Origin: Motacilla alba alba | Taxonomy: Eukaryota; Chordata; Aves; Passeriformes; Motacillidae | Assembly: GCF_015832195.1 (NCBI RefSeq) | Contig: NC_052027.1 | Coordinates: forward strand, 3,162,001-3,226,000 | Length of the DNA stretch: 64,000 nucleotides | Direction of reading: 5' to 3' | Part shown: positions 45,512 to 57,660 of the stretch, piece by piece | How positions within the stretch are numbered: the stretch's first letter is position 1 | Layout: each line of letters starts with the position of its first letter | Program-made: the position numbers and the translations under genes | Notes under the pieces: generated by a model | The model's input: only the letters and a program-made list of their open reading frames with translations | Told to the model about the DNA's origin: nothing | Databases searched by the model: none

Positions 45512-45826
45512 TCAGAGAGTCACAGAATGACTGGGTTGGAAGAGACCTTCAAGATCATTGAGTCCAATCCAGCCCCAACACCTCAGCTCAACCCTGGCAC
45601 CCAGTGCCACACCCAGGCTTTGTTAAACACACCCAGGGATGGGGACTCCACCACCTCCCCGGGCAGCCATTCCAAAACCTTATCTCTCTTTCAATAAAAA
45701 AACTTTTTCCTAATGTCCAACCTAAATTTCTCTTAGTGCAGCTTGAGGCTGTGTGCTCTGGCTCTGCCAGTGCTGCCTGGAGAAAGAGCCCAGCCCCACC
45801 AGACACCTTTCAGGGAGCTGTAGATA
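45512..45826 (-). mobile_element. CR1 element, 3' part (minus)
   Basis: TCAGAGAGTCACAGAATGAC, CAAGATCATTGAGTCCAATC, CACCTCCCCGGGCAGCCATT and GGAGAAAGAGCCCAGCCCCA match the 17 kb and 46 kb CR1 copies. Minus orientation, 5'-truncated. Confidence 0.92.
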
Positions 45827-46509
45827 AGGTTACCTAAGCTTTTTGCAAAAATACCTGTCTGAAGATCTTCACTTGTTGAAAGCAATGTGGACTCATTAAA
45901 TAATTTCAAACAAATGGGACTTGAAAATTAAGCCTTTAAATGCTAGATATATAGAATTTAAAAGTTTAAGGATGCAGATAGTCACCTAGTACGGTTTTAA
46001 TTCTGGGTGCTTCTGTCAGCATTTAACTGTCTCACTGCCACATTTCAGGAATAAGAATATGCAGCAAGGTCTTTAAATGAGCTCAATCCCAACTCCATGC
46101 ACTTAGCCCACAGCTCCTAAGTCATGCTGTGGCTGTGGGAAGTTTATCTCCCAGCTAAGCAGTATCAGTGGTCTGGAAACCATCGATGCAGCAGCAACCT
46201 GCCATGGCGAATGACCCCCAGCCCAGCCCTGTGACTGAGCTCCAGGGATTAACAAGCAGCTCCATTTCACTCAGCTGGCTGGACTAACCCTTATCCCCGT
46301 GCAAATGAAGAAAAATGTGCTCCCATACGTGTATTTCACCGGGGTGAGAGCCTGTGTTTGTCACAGGCAGGGGACACAGGCCAGCACCCACTGCAGCTCA
46401 GCAGAGCCACAGCACTCCCTGACTTGGCCTGGCAGCTCCAACAACTTCATCACTGGGATCCAAAAACCAGAGAGGGCCAAAATTCTTTGAAGTGAGGACA
46501 GAAAAGTCA
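45827..46509. other. Unique spacer between inverted CR1 copies
   Basis: About 680 bp of single-copy sequence lies between two oppositely oriented CR1 elements. I see no gene. Confidence 0.55.
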
Positions 46510-47115
46510 CCAATGAGCCCAGGTGGCCAAGAAGGCCAGTGGCTCCTGGCCTGGATCAGGAATGGTGTGGCCAGCAGGAGCAGGGCAGTGATTCTCCCCC
46601 TGTGCTCGGCACTGGCTGGGCAGCACCTCGAGTGCTGTGCCCAGTTCTGGGCCCCCAGTTTAGGAAGGACATGGAGGGGCTGGGGCATGTCCAGAGAAGG
46701 GCAACAAGGCTGGGGAGGGGTCTGGAACACAAATCCTGTGAGGAGAGTCTGAGGGTGCTCAGCCTGCAGAAAAGGAGACTCAGGGGTGCCCTCATCACTC
46801 TCTGCAGCTCCTGAAAGGTGCCTGTGCTCAGCTGGGGCTGGGCTCTGTCTCCAGGCACTGACACAACCAGAGCACACAGCCTCGAGCTGCACCAAGGGAA
46901 ATACAGGTTGGATATCAGGAAAAACTTCTTTACAGAAAGGGTGATAAAGTTCTGGAATGGCTGCCCGGGGAGGTGGTGGAGTCACCATCCCTGGGTGTGT
47001 TTAACAAAGCCTGGATGTGGCACTGGGTGCCAGGGTTGAGTTGAGGTGTTGGGGATGGGTTGGACTCGATGATCTTGAAGGTCTCCTCCAACCCGGTGAC
47101 TCGGTGATTCTGTAA
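46510..47115 (+). mobile_element. CR1 element, about 600 bp of 3' sequence
   Basis: CCCAGGTGGCCAAGAAGGCC, CAGTGATTCTCCCCCTGTGC, AGTGCTGTGCCCAGTTCTGG, AGAAGGGCAACAAGGCTGGG and the 3' end TGATCTTGAAGGTCTCCTCC then GTGATTCTGT are the classic CR1 3' region, the longest copy in the window. No intact reverse transcriptase frame remains. Confidence 0.95.
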
Positions 47116-47814
47116 TACCAGGCTCAGCAAAAGGCAGAGAGATGGGTGATGCTCTTCCCCTCTGGCAGCTCCTCCCAGCCAGTCCAGCCTGCAGGGGGAG
47201 GAGGGAGTGGATATCACACATTAAATAATCCAAAGCAGCCCAGTAATAACAGGCTAAAAATAACCGAGTGAGCACACTGCCTATACAACTGCAACCTGCC
47301 TGCCAAGCCTCGCAGGACACGCACTCCTCCCCCTTCCCAGGCATCAAATAGATACTGCAGGGGCTTGGAAAAAACCCCAAATGAATAGGTGACACATAAA
47401 TTTCCATGTAGGAGCAGAAAACTATAAATCCTCTATAGATTTCCCTGTTTTTCTCAGAAGCCACTGCTGCTGACCACTGAGAGGGAAGGGAGGTCTTACC
47501 TGGCATTGCAATGGGTTTGTTCCTGAAAATATGTCAATATTCTGCCTTTGATTCATTTATTGCACCTGGTATAAAAGCTAGCCCCTGACCTGGGCAGGGT
47601 GAATGCTTTATTCTCACCCTGTTTTCTGCACAGACATTTATAAATGAGGGACAGAGGCTTTCCTGCAGACAATTCTTTCTCTTGCTTTGTTTTCCTCCTC
47701 ATGTAAGATAAAAGATAAAGTGTATTTGTACAGGTTTTGTCAACAGAGAGCCATAGTTAGAGCTGGCTGGGTGACAAAACCTGGCCCCTCCAAACACACT
47801 CATATTTTAATGAC

Positions 47815-47876
47815 TGTGATTCTCCTCTGGGAAAGGACCTGGGGGTGCTGGTCAACAATCAGCTCACCAGCAACCT
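47815..47876 (+). mobile_element. CR1 internal fragment
   Basis: GATTCTCCTCTGGGAAAGGA, then CCTGGGGGTGCTGGTCAACA, is a short, internal CR1 segment. It is isolated, with neither a 3' end nor further 5' sequence. Confidence 0.75.
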
Positions 47877-48178
47877 TCATAAAAAATTATTGTAATCCTT
47901 ACAGTTTGAATCCTAACCCTCCCTTTTTCCTCCTCTTTTCCCTACGAGTTTTATCCAAGTGTTTCAGAACAGCTGGGGCTGCAACGGTGATCCCAAAACA
48001 CAAAGAAATTGTCAACTCAATGAAGTGCTAGAAGAGCTGACAGCACATGTCCCAAGGGGAAGAGAGTCTCATCCCAAGTCATCCAAGTGGTGCAAGGGGC
48101 AAAGCCAAGTTTTTATGTCAATCCTCAGCTTGGAAGTAACTCCAAGCACAATTCAGGCAACACAGAATTCAAGAGAAA

Positions 48179-48210
<32 letters not shown>

Positions 48211-48230
48211 GAAAAAAGAAAAAAAGAAAC
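48179..48230. repeat. (CA)n followed by interrupted poly-A
   Basis: ACACACACACAC is followed by a run of about 20 A and then A-rich sequence with single G interruptions. Confidence 0.93.
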
Positions 48231-48970
48231 CCACCAAACCAGAAGAAAGATTTGGTTTTGGAAAAGAAAAGGATCTTAAACCAAGAGACAGTTTGTTAGT
48301 TATGTCCATTCTGGGAACATCTTAAACCTGCCCAGAGGCAAAATAAACCAACCCAGTTCTTTGCTGGCATTTGGGACGCTTAAATGCTACTTGCCCTGGG
48401 TACTTAAATTAATATAAAACAAATCACCCTGGAGCAACAAACAGAACATTTCCTAGTAAACAAGACAGCTCTAATTATTTAACAGTGGAACCCAGAATAA
48501 TTAAGCCACAGTATTCAGAACAGCTAAAAGCTAATTATATAATCAAGTACCCAAAATATTTCAGCTCTCTTTTGAAAAAACTGAAAAACCAGGTTGTTTC
48601 ATTTCTAGACCAGAGAGCAGCCAGCATCTCCAAGGACAAGCCTTCAAGGTGATGCATCTTTGCCTTTCCCAGTGGGGCTGCCTGGGACTTGGACTCCTTC
48701 CCTGGAGGCACTGGCTGCCCACTGGAGCAGCTGCTCTCCCTCCAGGCACGTTGCTGGCAGCTGGGGGGACTCTGCTCCCAATTCCCTGCCCTCACTTTTT
48801 CCCTGGGATGCTGCCAGCTCTGCCTCACCACGGCAGCAATCATCCCCCTGCCCAAATACCTGCTCGTGTGGGGTCCAGGGGCAGACATTGAGGGATCACA
48901 GCTTTCCCTGCACTGGTTTTAGGAACCTACAGCTCTTTGGAGCGGAGGGTTGGGATGGAGGAGTTGGCAG

Positions 48971-49414
48971 TGATGCCTTTTGGGGATACCTAAAAACAGA
49001 GGCCAGGCAGAATTAAGGGAATAAAAAGCTGTTTATTTATTGAAGGGCTTCAGGTACATTTAGGGCAGACAAAGCCCCCCAGGGGCTGCACCCAAAAATG
49101 GATGATGGCTCAGGGTTTGCACACTTTGATCAGTTTGGTCCATTTGCATCTTGGGGGTTCATCTGCCAATTCCAGCTTCAGCTAATGAAGTCATTGAGCC
49201 CCAGTTTGCTGCCCCAGCTCCCTTTTGTTCCCATCCCTGGGGCCTGAGGCAGTGAGGTGTCCTTGATTGCCAGGCCTGGAGAGGAATTGCTGTGTCTGCC
49301 CCCAATGGGAAAGCAGCAGCTCCCACTGTGTGTGGGGTTTGGAGTCACACACTAAAGAACTGCAGGGTTACCAATAAAATAGAAAAATATCAAAGCTGAA
49401 ATCCTAAGGTATCA
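48971..49414 (-). mobile_element. Solo LTR with 4-bp target duplication (ERV1-like), minus copy
   Basis: This is the reverse-complement copy of the LTR at 40,288. Minus-strand ends are TGATACCTTAGG and AAAAGGCATCA. GCAG at 48,967-48,970 and 49,415-49,418 flank it. By eye it differs from the other copy at roughly ten positions plus one small indel near the 5' end. Confidence 0.87.
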
Positions 49415-51849
49415 GCAGCAGTGGGGACAGCACAGACTTGAGGCAGACACCTGGGAGCTGGCAACCCCTCTGCATGGCACAGAGCCTGGAGCCAGCCTGG
49501 TGCCACCAGGCAATGCTGGCAGCTCCAGGGGAAGAGCTGGGCACTGCCAGAACACGGGGAATGCCAGGGAAGGTCAAGGCTGGCACCTGCAGCCCGGGGT
49601 AAAGAAGTCCTTTCTCCTGGTGTAGGGCACTGGGGCAACCAAAGGTGCCAGGAGCAAGGGCTGGATTTTGGGGTTGACCTCCCCCAGTGCCTCGTTGCTC
49701 TGCCTCTTGAGCTGTGCTGGATGCCGTGTGCTCTGGGGAGGGTGAAACACTCAGGAGCTGGGACCTGCCTGTTCTGAACCAGCTGGGGTCTGAATCCCTG
49801 AGGCTGTGGGACTCTGTTCCCCAGCTAACACAACACCCCCACCACCAACTTCAATTCCTGCAGCAATCTCAGCTCTGGCCAGCCAGTGGCACTGGCTTGG
49901 TGCTAATGTCACTCCTGGGACAGCCTGGGGGATGGCAGAGCTCTGGGAACTGCAGGCACTGGGGGCAAGCAGCTGCTAATGAGCACATCTGGCTCTGGAT
50001 CTCCACCTCCTGCTGGCCCTGCTCCTCAGCAGCACCACAGCAGCTCTGCAGATGTTTTTAGGTAGCTGGGCCCGGTGCCAAATCCACGTCCTGACCTTTG
50101 AAAACAGCTTTTTTTTCCCCCCTGACCGTGCGCAGAGCGTCAGGCTCTGCCGAAACCATCAGTCTCAGAAGTGATCATTCAGTCTCTGTTTCCCTTCAGA
50201 CTTCATCATTACAAGGTCATCAAGCACAGCGTGGCTTAAAACACACATAAAACAGCCACCAGAGTTCTTAGGAATATCAAGCAGCTTCGCTGTCTTTCTG
50301 CAATGCCTCAATCCGGCTGCTGATTAACTCTCGCTTTATATTGAAAATTCCACTTGCCATAAGAGTGTCTGAGGGGGTGTTTGAAAGCTGAATGACACGA
50401 CTGTAATTACAGGCAAATGGATGCTGCATGGCTAAAACATGATGGCTGCAGGAAGACCAAAGGGTGAAATTAAATACTTGAGAGAAGAATTAAAAAAAAA
50501 AAAAATTAATGAAACCCCCGAATTATGAGGATTTTAGCTAAAAGCTTTTCAATGTCTTTACCTCCTGGCTTTAGACTGCCTCATTCAGGTTTTTGTATAT
50601 TAGGAGACTTAGAAATTTGCTTTAAAATGATCCTGAGTTCCTCACCAGATCACAGGAGACAGAGAACACAATGAGAATGAACAAGGTATCACATGGCTCA
50701 GATTTGCATTATGGAAATTGGCATCACAACCCCATGGACATTTGGACAGGCTCCCCTGCTCCAAAGAGGTGTCACCAAGGGTGATCCCTGCTTCTCCTTG
50801 TTCATGTCCACTGCTACCTACACTTTGACCAAATCCCCTGATTTTCTGCCAAAAGCCCTCCCTTCTTCCCTCTCCTCTTTTTTAAGCCCTTGCTTTAAAT
50901 CTCTACATCCTCTTTCTGCCAAACCTCGTGGCTTTTCATGTCCCCTTGCAGGAACTCGTGCCAACAAGAGCAGCCAAAGTACTTTTGTTCTCTTCTCGAA
51001 TCTGAGACCTTTTTGAGCTGGTTTTCAACTGTTTTCACGACACAGAGCACGGAGCAGCCAGATGAAGGGGCAGACCCTAGGTGCCCAGTGCTTTTCCGTC
51101 ACAAAACCCATCCTTGCTCCATATCCCAGTCCCACACGGGACTGGAACCACGCCTGCACCATGGAACATCTGCAAGGACTTGGCTCTGCACCTCCTGGCT
51201 CGCTCAGGGCCCTCCAGCCCTTTCCTTGGGCATTTCTTTAGAGCTCACTCCATTTCCACAGCTTCAGAAACCACAGAACTCCCATCCCAGGGCTGCAGGG
51301 CTCTGTGCAGACCAGTCCAACACCCAGCTCCCAGCAGGAATTCTCAGGGCTGGATGTTCACGTTGTGCTGAGCTCCCTCCACCAGCCCCGTTCCTGCTCA
51401 GCCTCCCCCGCTGGAGCTGACGTGCTCATTATCTGAGCTGTTAATTTTATGGCTGCATTAAGGGGCTGTGGTTGATTGAATGATTGATTTTACACCGTTG
51501 TCTTCTCCCTGCACTGCTAAGGGTTTTTATTTGGGATTAACAAACCTCACCATTTCGCTATTCCACTTCACAGCCCCTCGGCTCCTCTACCTCACGTGCA
51601 CTTTATGGGGCAAGGATCCTGTTCAGCCATCTCCAAATAAAAATTCTTAACAAAAATAGCAAAAAGCAGCAGCCTATAAGGGATCAGAGGCATACACACA
51701 TTTTAAGGGCCTAACCAAAAAAAAATAAACACAAACAACACAAACCTTGAGGCATGACACCCCAAATTCTTTGTCTCATTTTTAGTAAGAAAGCAAGTTA
51801 GTTTGGTAAATATTATAAAGCTGTAATTACAAACACAAAATGCCAAGAT
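49415..51849. other. Intergenic, no gene seen
   Basis: The first 650 bp are GC-rich and unique. From 50,110 to 50,460 the sequence is complex and non-repetitive, a conserved-element candidate. Open frames of up to 160 codons around 50,700-51,420 have no domain. Confidence 0.5.
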
Positions 51850-51852
51850 ATA

Positions 51853-51904
<52 letters not shown>

Positions 51905-51960
51905 TAGATATATAGATATATAGATAGATATGTGTGTGTGTGTCTGTGTATATCTATAAT
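51850..51960. repeat. (TA)n / (GATA)n / (TG)n compound microsatellite
   Basis: A pure TA run of about 22 units (51,857-51,900) leads into TAGATA units and then a short TG run. Confidence 0.96.
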
Positions 51961-52944
51961 TTAAAGTATCTTTCTAAAACTAGAAGACAAGGTTCAAGAG
52001 CAACCAAAAAATGTCACAGGTTTTTGTTAACCTACTGCTGATATAAAAAAAAGATCAAGGAAAGTAAAACACACAATTAATTAGTAGTGGTTTTTCAGGA
52101 ACGAATACCTAAAAGCTGTCCTCATTCCATATTTGACATTTTGGATTCTTTCTACCTAAAATGAGACAAAAATTTTAAATATTTACATAACTGAGCTGCA
52201 GTGTTCCATTTAGGTTATTGCTGGGATGATTATTTTTTCAACACTCTTAATAAAAATAAAATAATTCAATACCAATTGCATTTTTAAAGACAAAGCTGCT
52301 TTGATCCCAAAAAGTTATGGCAGAAAGACAAGGTCTGCCAAGTCCTGAACCTGCAGCAAACAAGATGTGAGATCTTGGCAAAATAAAAGTACAGCAGAGG
52401 AGCAGCACTTTAAAAATCCCTAAAATTGGAGAGGCACAAGATGATAACCCCATAAAGAAGTGAAAGATTGGAGGGCTGCACGATCACCTGTTTGGAGTGT
52501 GCAGAAAGCAATCCCAAGTTTTATAGACATTAGAAAACTTTGCACTGCTCACCCAAGAATAAAGCAGTGCTTGGAAAAAACCTGCCCCCGAGTCCTCGGA
52601 GAATTTAAGGGTAGAACAAGCTGCTGTCTTGAACAAAGATAAATAAGACACTTTATATTGCTTTTCAATTATTTCAGGCTGAGGATCACAATGTGGGAAA
52701 GAGAAAATATCAAGCAGAGATAAAAGCAGGGCAGACATTGATAGAGGAAAGTGGATTTCCCCTCCCAGGAGATGCTGCCTTAACCCCCGACCCACTGCTG
52801 GGATCTGCCTCAGCAGATGCAAAGGAGATGTAAAGGAGTCACAGTTTGGTCCACAGGGGGAAGGGACAGTGGCAAAGGGCACAGAGCTGTCCCCAGGCTG
52901 GAAGGGCAAGGAGAGGCAGCACTGCCAGTCCTGAGCACTGATGG
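51961..52944. other. Intergenic, no gene seen
   Basis: The sequence is unique and AT-rich on the left. No repeat, RNA gene or coding exon was recognised. Confidence 0.5.
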
Positions 52945-52949
52945 GGCTG

Positions 52950-53353
52950 TGTTGAAAGGCAGGGTGTCTCTGACAAAGGAAATGATTGATATCTGACTCT
53001 ATTGATTCAGAAGGCTGAACAATTGCTTTATTAAAACAATATTATATTACATTATACTATACTATACCAAATTACATACTAAAGAATAACCTGTGACTGT
53101 CTGCTACAGCCAGGACACAGCTTCGAGGGATTGGTGAATTAATATAAACAATTATCACTACAATTTAATTACCAAATCCCTTCAGGTAAGTGGGGATCTT
53201 CCTAACACATTCTACATGTGTAAAAACAACATGTTTTTACATGGAGCAGAGAATAGGGATAAGAATTGCTTTCTCTTCTCTCTGTGCTTCTCCAGGAAAA
53301 AACTTGGGAGAGAGAATTATCTCTCTCTCTGTTCAGAGGATGTGAATGCCACA
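52950..53353 (-). mobile_element. LTR of the TGTCACTG/TGTGGCA group, short form
   Basis: On the minus strand it begins TGTGGCATTCACATCC and ends CCTTTCAACA. Direct repeats GGCTG at 52,945-52,949 and 53,354-53,358 flank it. It shares the AT block, CAGAAGGCTG and the ordering of the 7.4, 18.6 and 19.5 kb LTRs but is only 404 bp and diverged. Confidence 0.75.
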
Positions 53354-53507
53354 GGCTGGAAAATGGACAAGCCTCGGGATGTCCAGCCCAGTGCTCCAGG
53401 AACTGGGAGCCACCAGCCAGTTAACCCAAGGAACATCCCTGCCGTGCCAGAAACATCCAACCCCAAACCCATGAGCTCCAGACAGCACTGAGCCTGCCCT
53501 GAAACCA

Positions 53508-53940
53508 ACCCTGAGCTCAGCATCCTCCCTGAGCTCAGCATCATCAGCATCCTCCCTGGGCTCAGCATCCTCCCTGGGCTCAGCATCCTCCCTGGGCTGG
53601 ATCCAGGATGGACCCTGCCCCCCTGATGGTCACTGGAGAGCCTGCCCTGAAACCAAAGCTGAGCTCAGCATCCTCTCCAGGCTGGATCATCCAGCATCCT
53701 CCCTGAGCTCAGCATCCTCCCCAGGCTGGATCATCCAGCATCCTCCCTGAGCTCAGCATCCTCCCTGGGCTGGATCATCCAGCATCCTCCCTGAGCTCAG
53801 CATCCTCCCCAGGCTGGATCATCACCAGCATCCTCCCTGAGCTCAGCATCCTCCCCAGGTTGGATCATCAGCATCCTCCCTGCACTCTGCATCCTCCCCA
53901 GGCTGGATCCAGGATGGACCCTGCCCCCTGATGGTCCCCA
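53508..53940. repeat. CATCCTCCC minisatellite, 37-45-bp units
   Basis: GAGCTCAGCATCCTCCC alternates with CAGGCTGGATCATCCAGCAT, with variable spacing. A longer end unit (CTGGATCCAGGATGGACCCT through TGATGGTC) occurs at both margins (about 53,596 and 53,901), so the array also contains a roughly 300-bp repeat. Confidence 0.92.
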
Positions 53941-54971
53941 GGGACACCAGGGTGGGTTGGGCCAGCTGGGACCCAAAGTGTGACCAGAGGAGCTGCTGCT
54001 GGGCCAGCAGCCAGCCCTGAGCAGGGAGAGGGGATGAAAGGGTGGATGCAGAGTGCAGGAGCTCGCTGCTCCCTTCAGGACACGCAGGACTGAGCCAGCT
54101 CCTCACAGCACAGAGCCAAGACCTTTTCTTGAGAGACAAAAGGAGGGAGGGAGATCAGTGGTGTGTTACAGCAGAGCTGCCTTCAGCTAATAGCTCAGCA
54201 ATTTGGGTTCTGTTCTCTCTGCTGCTGGGCTCAAAATATCTCCTGTTTCCCAAAAGACAGCCCTGGCTGCCAGCCTGCAGGCTGTGCTGAAGCTGTTCCA
54301 CTTTGGAGAGGACAACTAAAGATTTGTTGTGCTGCCTAGAGAGAATTTATTTTACTTTTTTTTTTTTTTATCATCATCATCTGGCCCTTCTTCAGAGCAT
54401 TCATCCAGGAAAAGGGACACATGGGGTCCCAACCAGTGCTCCAGTGATTATTTAAGTACATCAAACGCTCATTAGGCAAGGTAAAATCAACAAATATTCA
54501 CCAGGGCATGGGTTGGAGAGGAGGAAGGAAATCAAACTATTAATTCAAAGGGCAAGGGGAGCATTTCTGAGCAGGGTCTGAAGCTTCTGTGAGAGAAAGG
54601 CAGAGGCACTGTGAAGAGGAACAAAAAGGAAGCAGGAGACGTGAAGATTTCTATGACTAAAATAGGAAGGAGAAGACTTTTGGAAAGAAATGAAAGGGAG
54701 AAGGAGGAATCTGAGCGTGATAGAGTGGAAAATGGGAGCAAGCAGAGTCGAGGTGGCAGTCAGGCAGAGTCAGAAGCGCCTTGGCAGCTCCAGTGAGTGG
54801 GACAGGGAGGTGACACCAGGAGTGCTCCTGAGAAAGGGCCACTAACCCAAACACAGGCTGCAGAGGCATGGCAGGAAGAGAAGAGCAGAATTTGGGTGAA
54901 ACAGCAACATTTCCATGGACAAGCAAGGCTTGGAAACGGAAAGAGGCTGAGTTACAAAAGGCACCAGACAC
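53941..54971. other. Intergenic, no gene seen
   Basis: This is a unique spacer between two minisatellites. It has a poly-T tract near 54,355-54,370 and an AT-rich part at 54,310-54,540, with nothing coding. Confidence 0.5.
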
Positions 54972-55285
54972 TGTGCTGGGATGCTGGGATGGCGGGATTT
55001 TTGGGATGTATGGGATGTTGGGATGCATGGAATGATGGGACCCTGGGATGTATGAGATGCTGGGATTTTTGGGATGTATGGGATGTTGGGATGCATGGAA
55101 TGATGGGACCCTGGGATGTATGGGATACTGGGATGTATGGGATGCTGGGATTTTTGGGATGTATGGGATGTTGGGATGCATGGAATGATGGGACCCTGGG
55201 ATGTATGGGATGCTGGGATTTTTGGGTTGTATGGGATGGTGGGGCGCTGGGATGTATGGGATGTATGAGATGCTGGGATGCTGCT
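54972..55285. repeat. GGGATG minisatellite with higher-order 67-bp unit
   Basis: Built from GGGATGTAT, GGGATGCTG and GGGACCCT 9-mers. A larger unit starting GGGATTTTTGGGATGTAT recurs at about 54,995, 55,062, 55,148 and 55,214 (spacing 67, about 85, 67). The 18-base excess in the second step equals two 9-mers. The minus strand stays open for 278 codons across it (54,657-55,493), encoding IPYIP/SHTSQ repeats, which is an artefact of the periodicity. Confidence 0.95.
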
Positions 55286-57290
55286 GCCTCCTCCTTCCTC
55301 CAACATCCAAGCCCAGATGCACACTGTGCATCTTCTGACCCACAGAGAGAGAGAGTTCCCTCAGCTCCAGAGAGAGCTCAGTGCTGCTAAGTTTTGGCAG
55401 TGCTAAGACAGCAGGAGAAAGGTTATCCACGAGCTTAGGCTGATCCAGCTCACCCACGTTCTCACATCTGCTGAACTGATGGTTTGAAGGCAAGCTTGCT
55501 TTCCTGCAAACCTTTTAAACCCTTTTTTTTGTTCACACAGAATCCACTTTATCTTCTGGTTATGCTCCTTAGCCTATAAAGACTCTGCACAAGTACAGTC
55601 CTACTAGTAAGGCATAATATTAACAGCATGCACAACCTTGCCCAGTACTGAACTGCTCCACCACAGTAATTACTGACACAAAAGTGCTTGATCTAGCTGA
55701 ATAAAGTCCATGTACATTCACCAGGAACAGAAATCACAGCTGCTAAAAGTCAGATGCATAAAAGCAGCATTAGGGGGAAAAAAATGCAGATTTGTGGAGA
55801 AAAAAAAATCTATTGTTGCTGATTTACCCATGTACTAATCTATTTTTGCCTCTAAACTGAAAGAGGGTTTTGTTTGGTGACTGACACATATTTGAGTCAC
55901 ATCAGAAGGGAGAGAATAATCCCCACCTGCTGTCATATTGTTCTCCAGCTGATTGTCCTCTTGATCTGTAGTGCTCATATCACAGCAGGGAGCACATGGA
56001 AAAGGGGGTTGGACAGGCAGGAGAGATGTGCTGGAGAGAGCAGTCAAAAATGCACAGAATGGCCTAATCAGCAAAGAGAAAACCAGGCTGTTGGCAGGAG
56101 GGGGAAAGGAAAATGAAGCAAAAAAAAACCCCAAAGAATAAAATTTTTTTTGGGTGAGACACAATAACCAGAACTCCACACTCATGGGCACAGATCCTGT
56201 GCCCCCCTTGCAACCCCACACATCTGATTTTCTGTGAGCAGAACCATTCTCCAACACAGCCCCTGACAGCCCATGGTATAAGAAAGCCCAAAAAATCCAG
56301 TTGTGATAGATCCAAAATGTATTTAAGGCAGATTTTCCAAGCTCTTTATCCTGCTGCTTGGGAAGTCCTGTCCTGTTCCCAGCACTGGGAGTTCACAGCT
56401 GCCCGGGGTGGAAGATTTAAGTGCCGTTGTCTCCAGAGCAAGAGCTGCCTTTGGGCCACGTTTTCACAGATTAGTTGTTTGTACAAGTGAATTGCTTTTT
56501 GAAATGCCCTGATGCCTCCGGGATCCCCTGACACGGAGTGTGAGCCCAGCTCTGTGCCAAGGCACTGCTGCAGCCCAGAGCCCCCAGCCCCGCTGCTGCC
56601 ACACCCAGAGCATCAAAAACGCTGAGTTAAAAACCCAAAATACAAAATTTATGTTCTCCCTGCCCGATTCGAGCCGTTTTGACAGAAGTCCAGGCTCCAT
56701 CACAACGTTTCATTCATCCTGAGGTCTTTAATGAGGAAGACTCATTAGCATGTAGTCAAACTCAGGTTTCCCCACCTCGGAGCACATCCCAGCCTTCCGC
56801 TGCCCTGTTACCTGTGCACAGCTCCTCATTAAATATGACACAGGTTTGTTACGTTGCTGAGCTGGCTGTAAATTGAACCTGTCACAGTGAAGTGCATGTT
56901 TTCCAGTTCTTCATCCCTTTGCTTCCTGTTGCTATAGTGACCATCAGAAATCAGAGCCTAAAAGGCAAAGAGAAAGGAGATTCTTCCTCTGTTTAAATAG
57001 CACCTTCCATCTCTAACACCGGCCGATTCTCTCGTTTCAGCTTTACCTGTTAAGATAACCACACAAAAGAGCTGAGCTCCTCCAGCTTTCAGGGTCTCAT
57101 CCAAATCTGCTGAAGCCAAAGGCAGCATTTTCAATGGCTTCAAGGAGCTCTAGATCATGCCTGTATTGCTTCAAAGACGAATTCAGTACAGATTTGCAGC
57201 ACTTTGCAGCTCATTTTAGCTTAAACCCCTCAGTGCAGGATATGCTGATGTCCTGCTACAACAGTGACTGATGCCATGAGGAGAATGGGA
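55286..57290. other. Intergenic, no gene seen
   Basis: The sequence is unique with mixed composition. No exon or transposon was recognised. Confidence 0.5.
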
Positions 57291-57351
57291 CATCCATCCA
57301 TCCATCCATCCATCCATCCATCCATCCATCCATCCATCCATCCATCCATCC
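57291..57351. repeat. (ATCC)15 microsatellite
   Basis: A perfect CATC/ATCC tetranucleotide array. Confidence 0.98.
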
Positions 57352-57660
57352 GGAAGAGGTTTTACAGCAACTTCTGTGAGCCAGAAAGAAGTCTGATTAG
57401 AGGACCCATGTTAACCCCTGAAAGAATTTTCTACCAAGGTCATTGGCATAGAAACCAAGAGAGAAAGAAGGATAAGTAAGAAAAAAATCCGCAACTGCCT
57501 GTTCCAATCAGCACTTTGTTTGTCTCTCGTGACCAGCGAGTGAAGTGTAAACTTAAGAGTTTTGTAAGAATGTGTAAAAAGCATGCATGCTATAATAAAA
57601 ACAGGTTTGAAGTCTTTTGAAAATGGAGTGTTGCTTTGTATTGTGACCATCTCAACTACG

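Larger units (their letters stand above)
47116..48970. other. Intergenic, no gene seen
   Basis: The sequence is unique apart from a short CR1 piece (47,815) and a CA/poly-A tract (48,179). Open frames are spurious by appearance. Confidence 0.5.

Noticed and set aside
46398..47506. Open frames of 174-196 codons around 46.4-47.5 kb
   Set aside because: They fall within or across the CR1 element read on the wrong strand. They are not remnants of its reverse transcriptase.
54657..55493. 278-codon open frame on the minus strand
   Set aside because: It is created by the GGGATG minisatellite, whose periodicity avoids stops. The translation is a tandem IPYIP/SHTSQ repeat flanked by unrelated low-information sequence.
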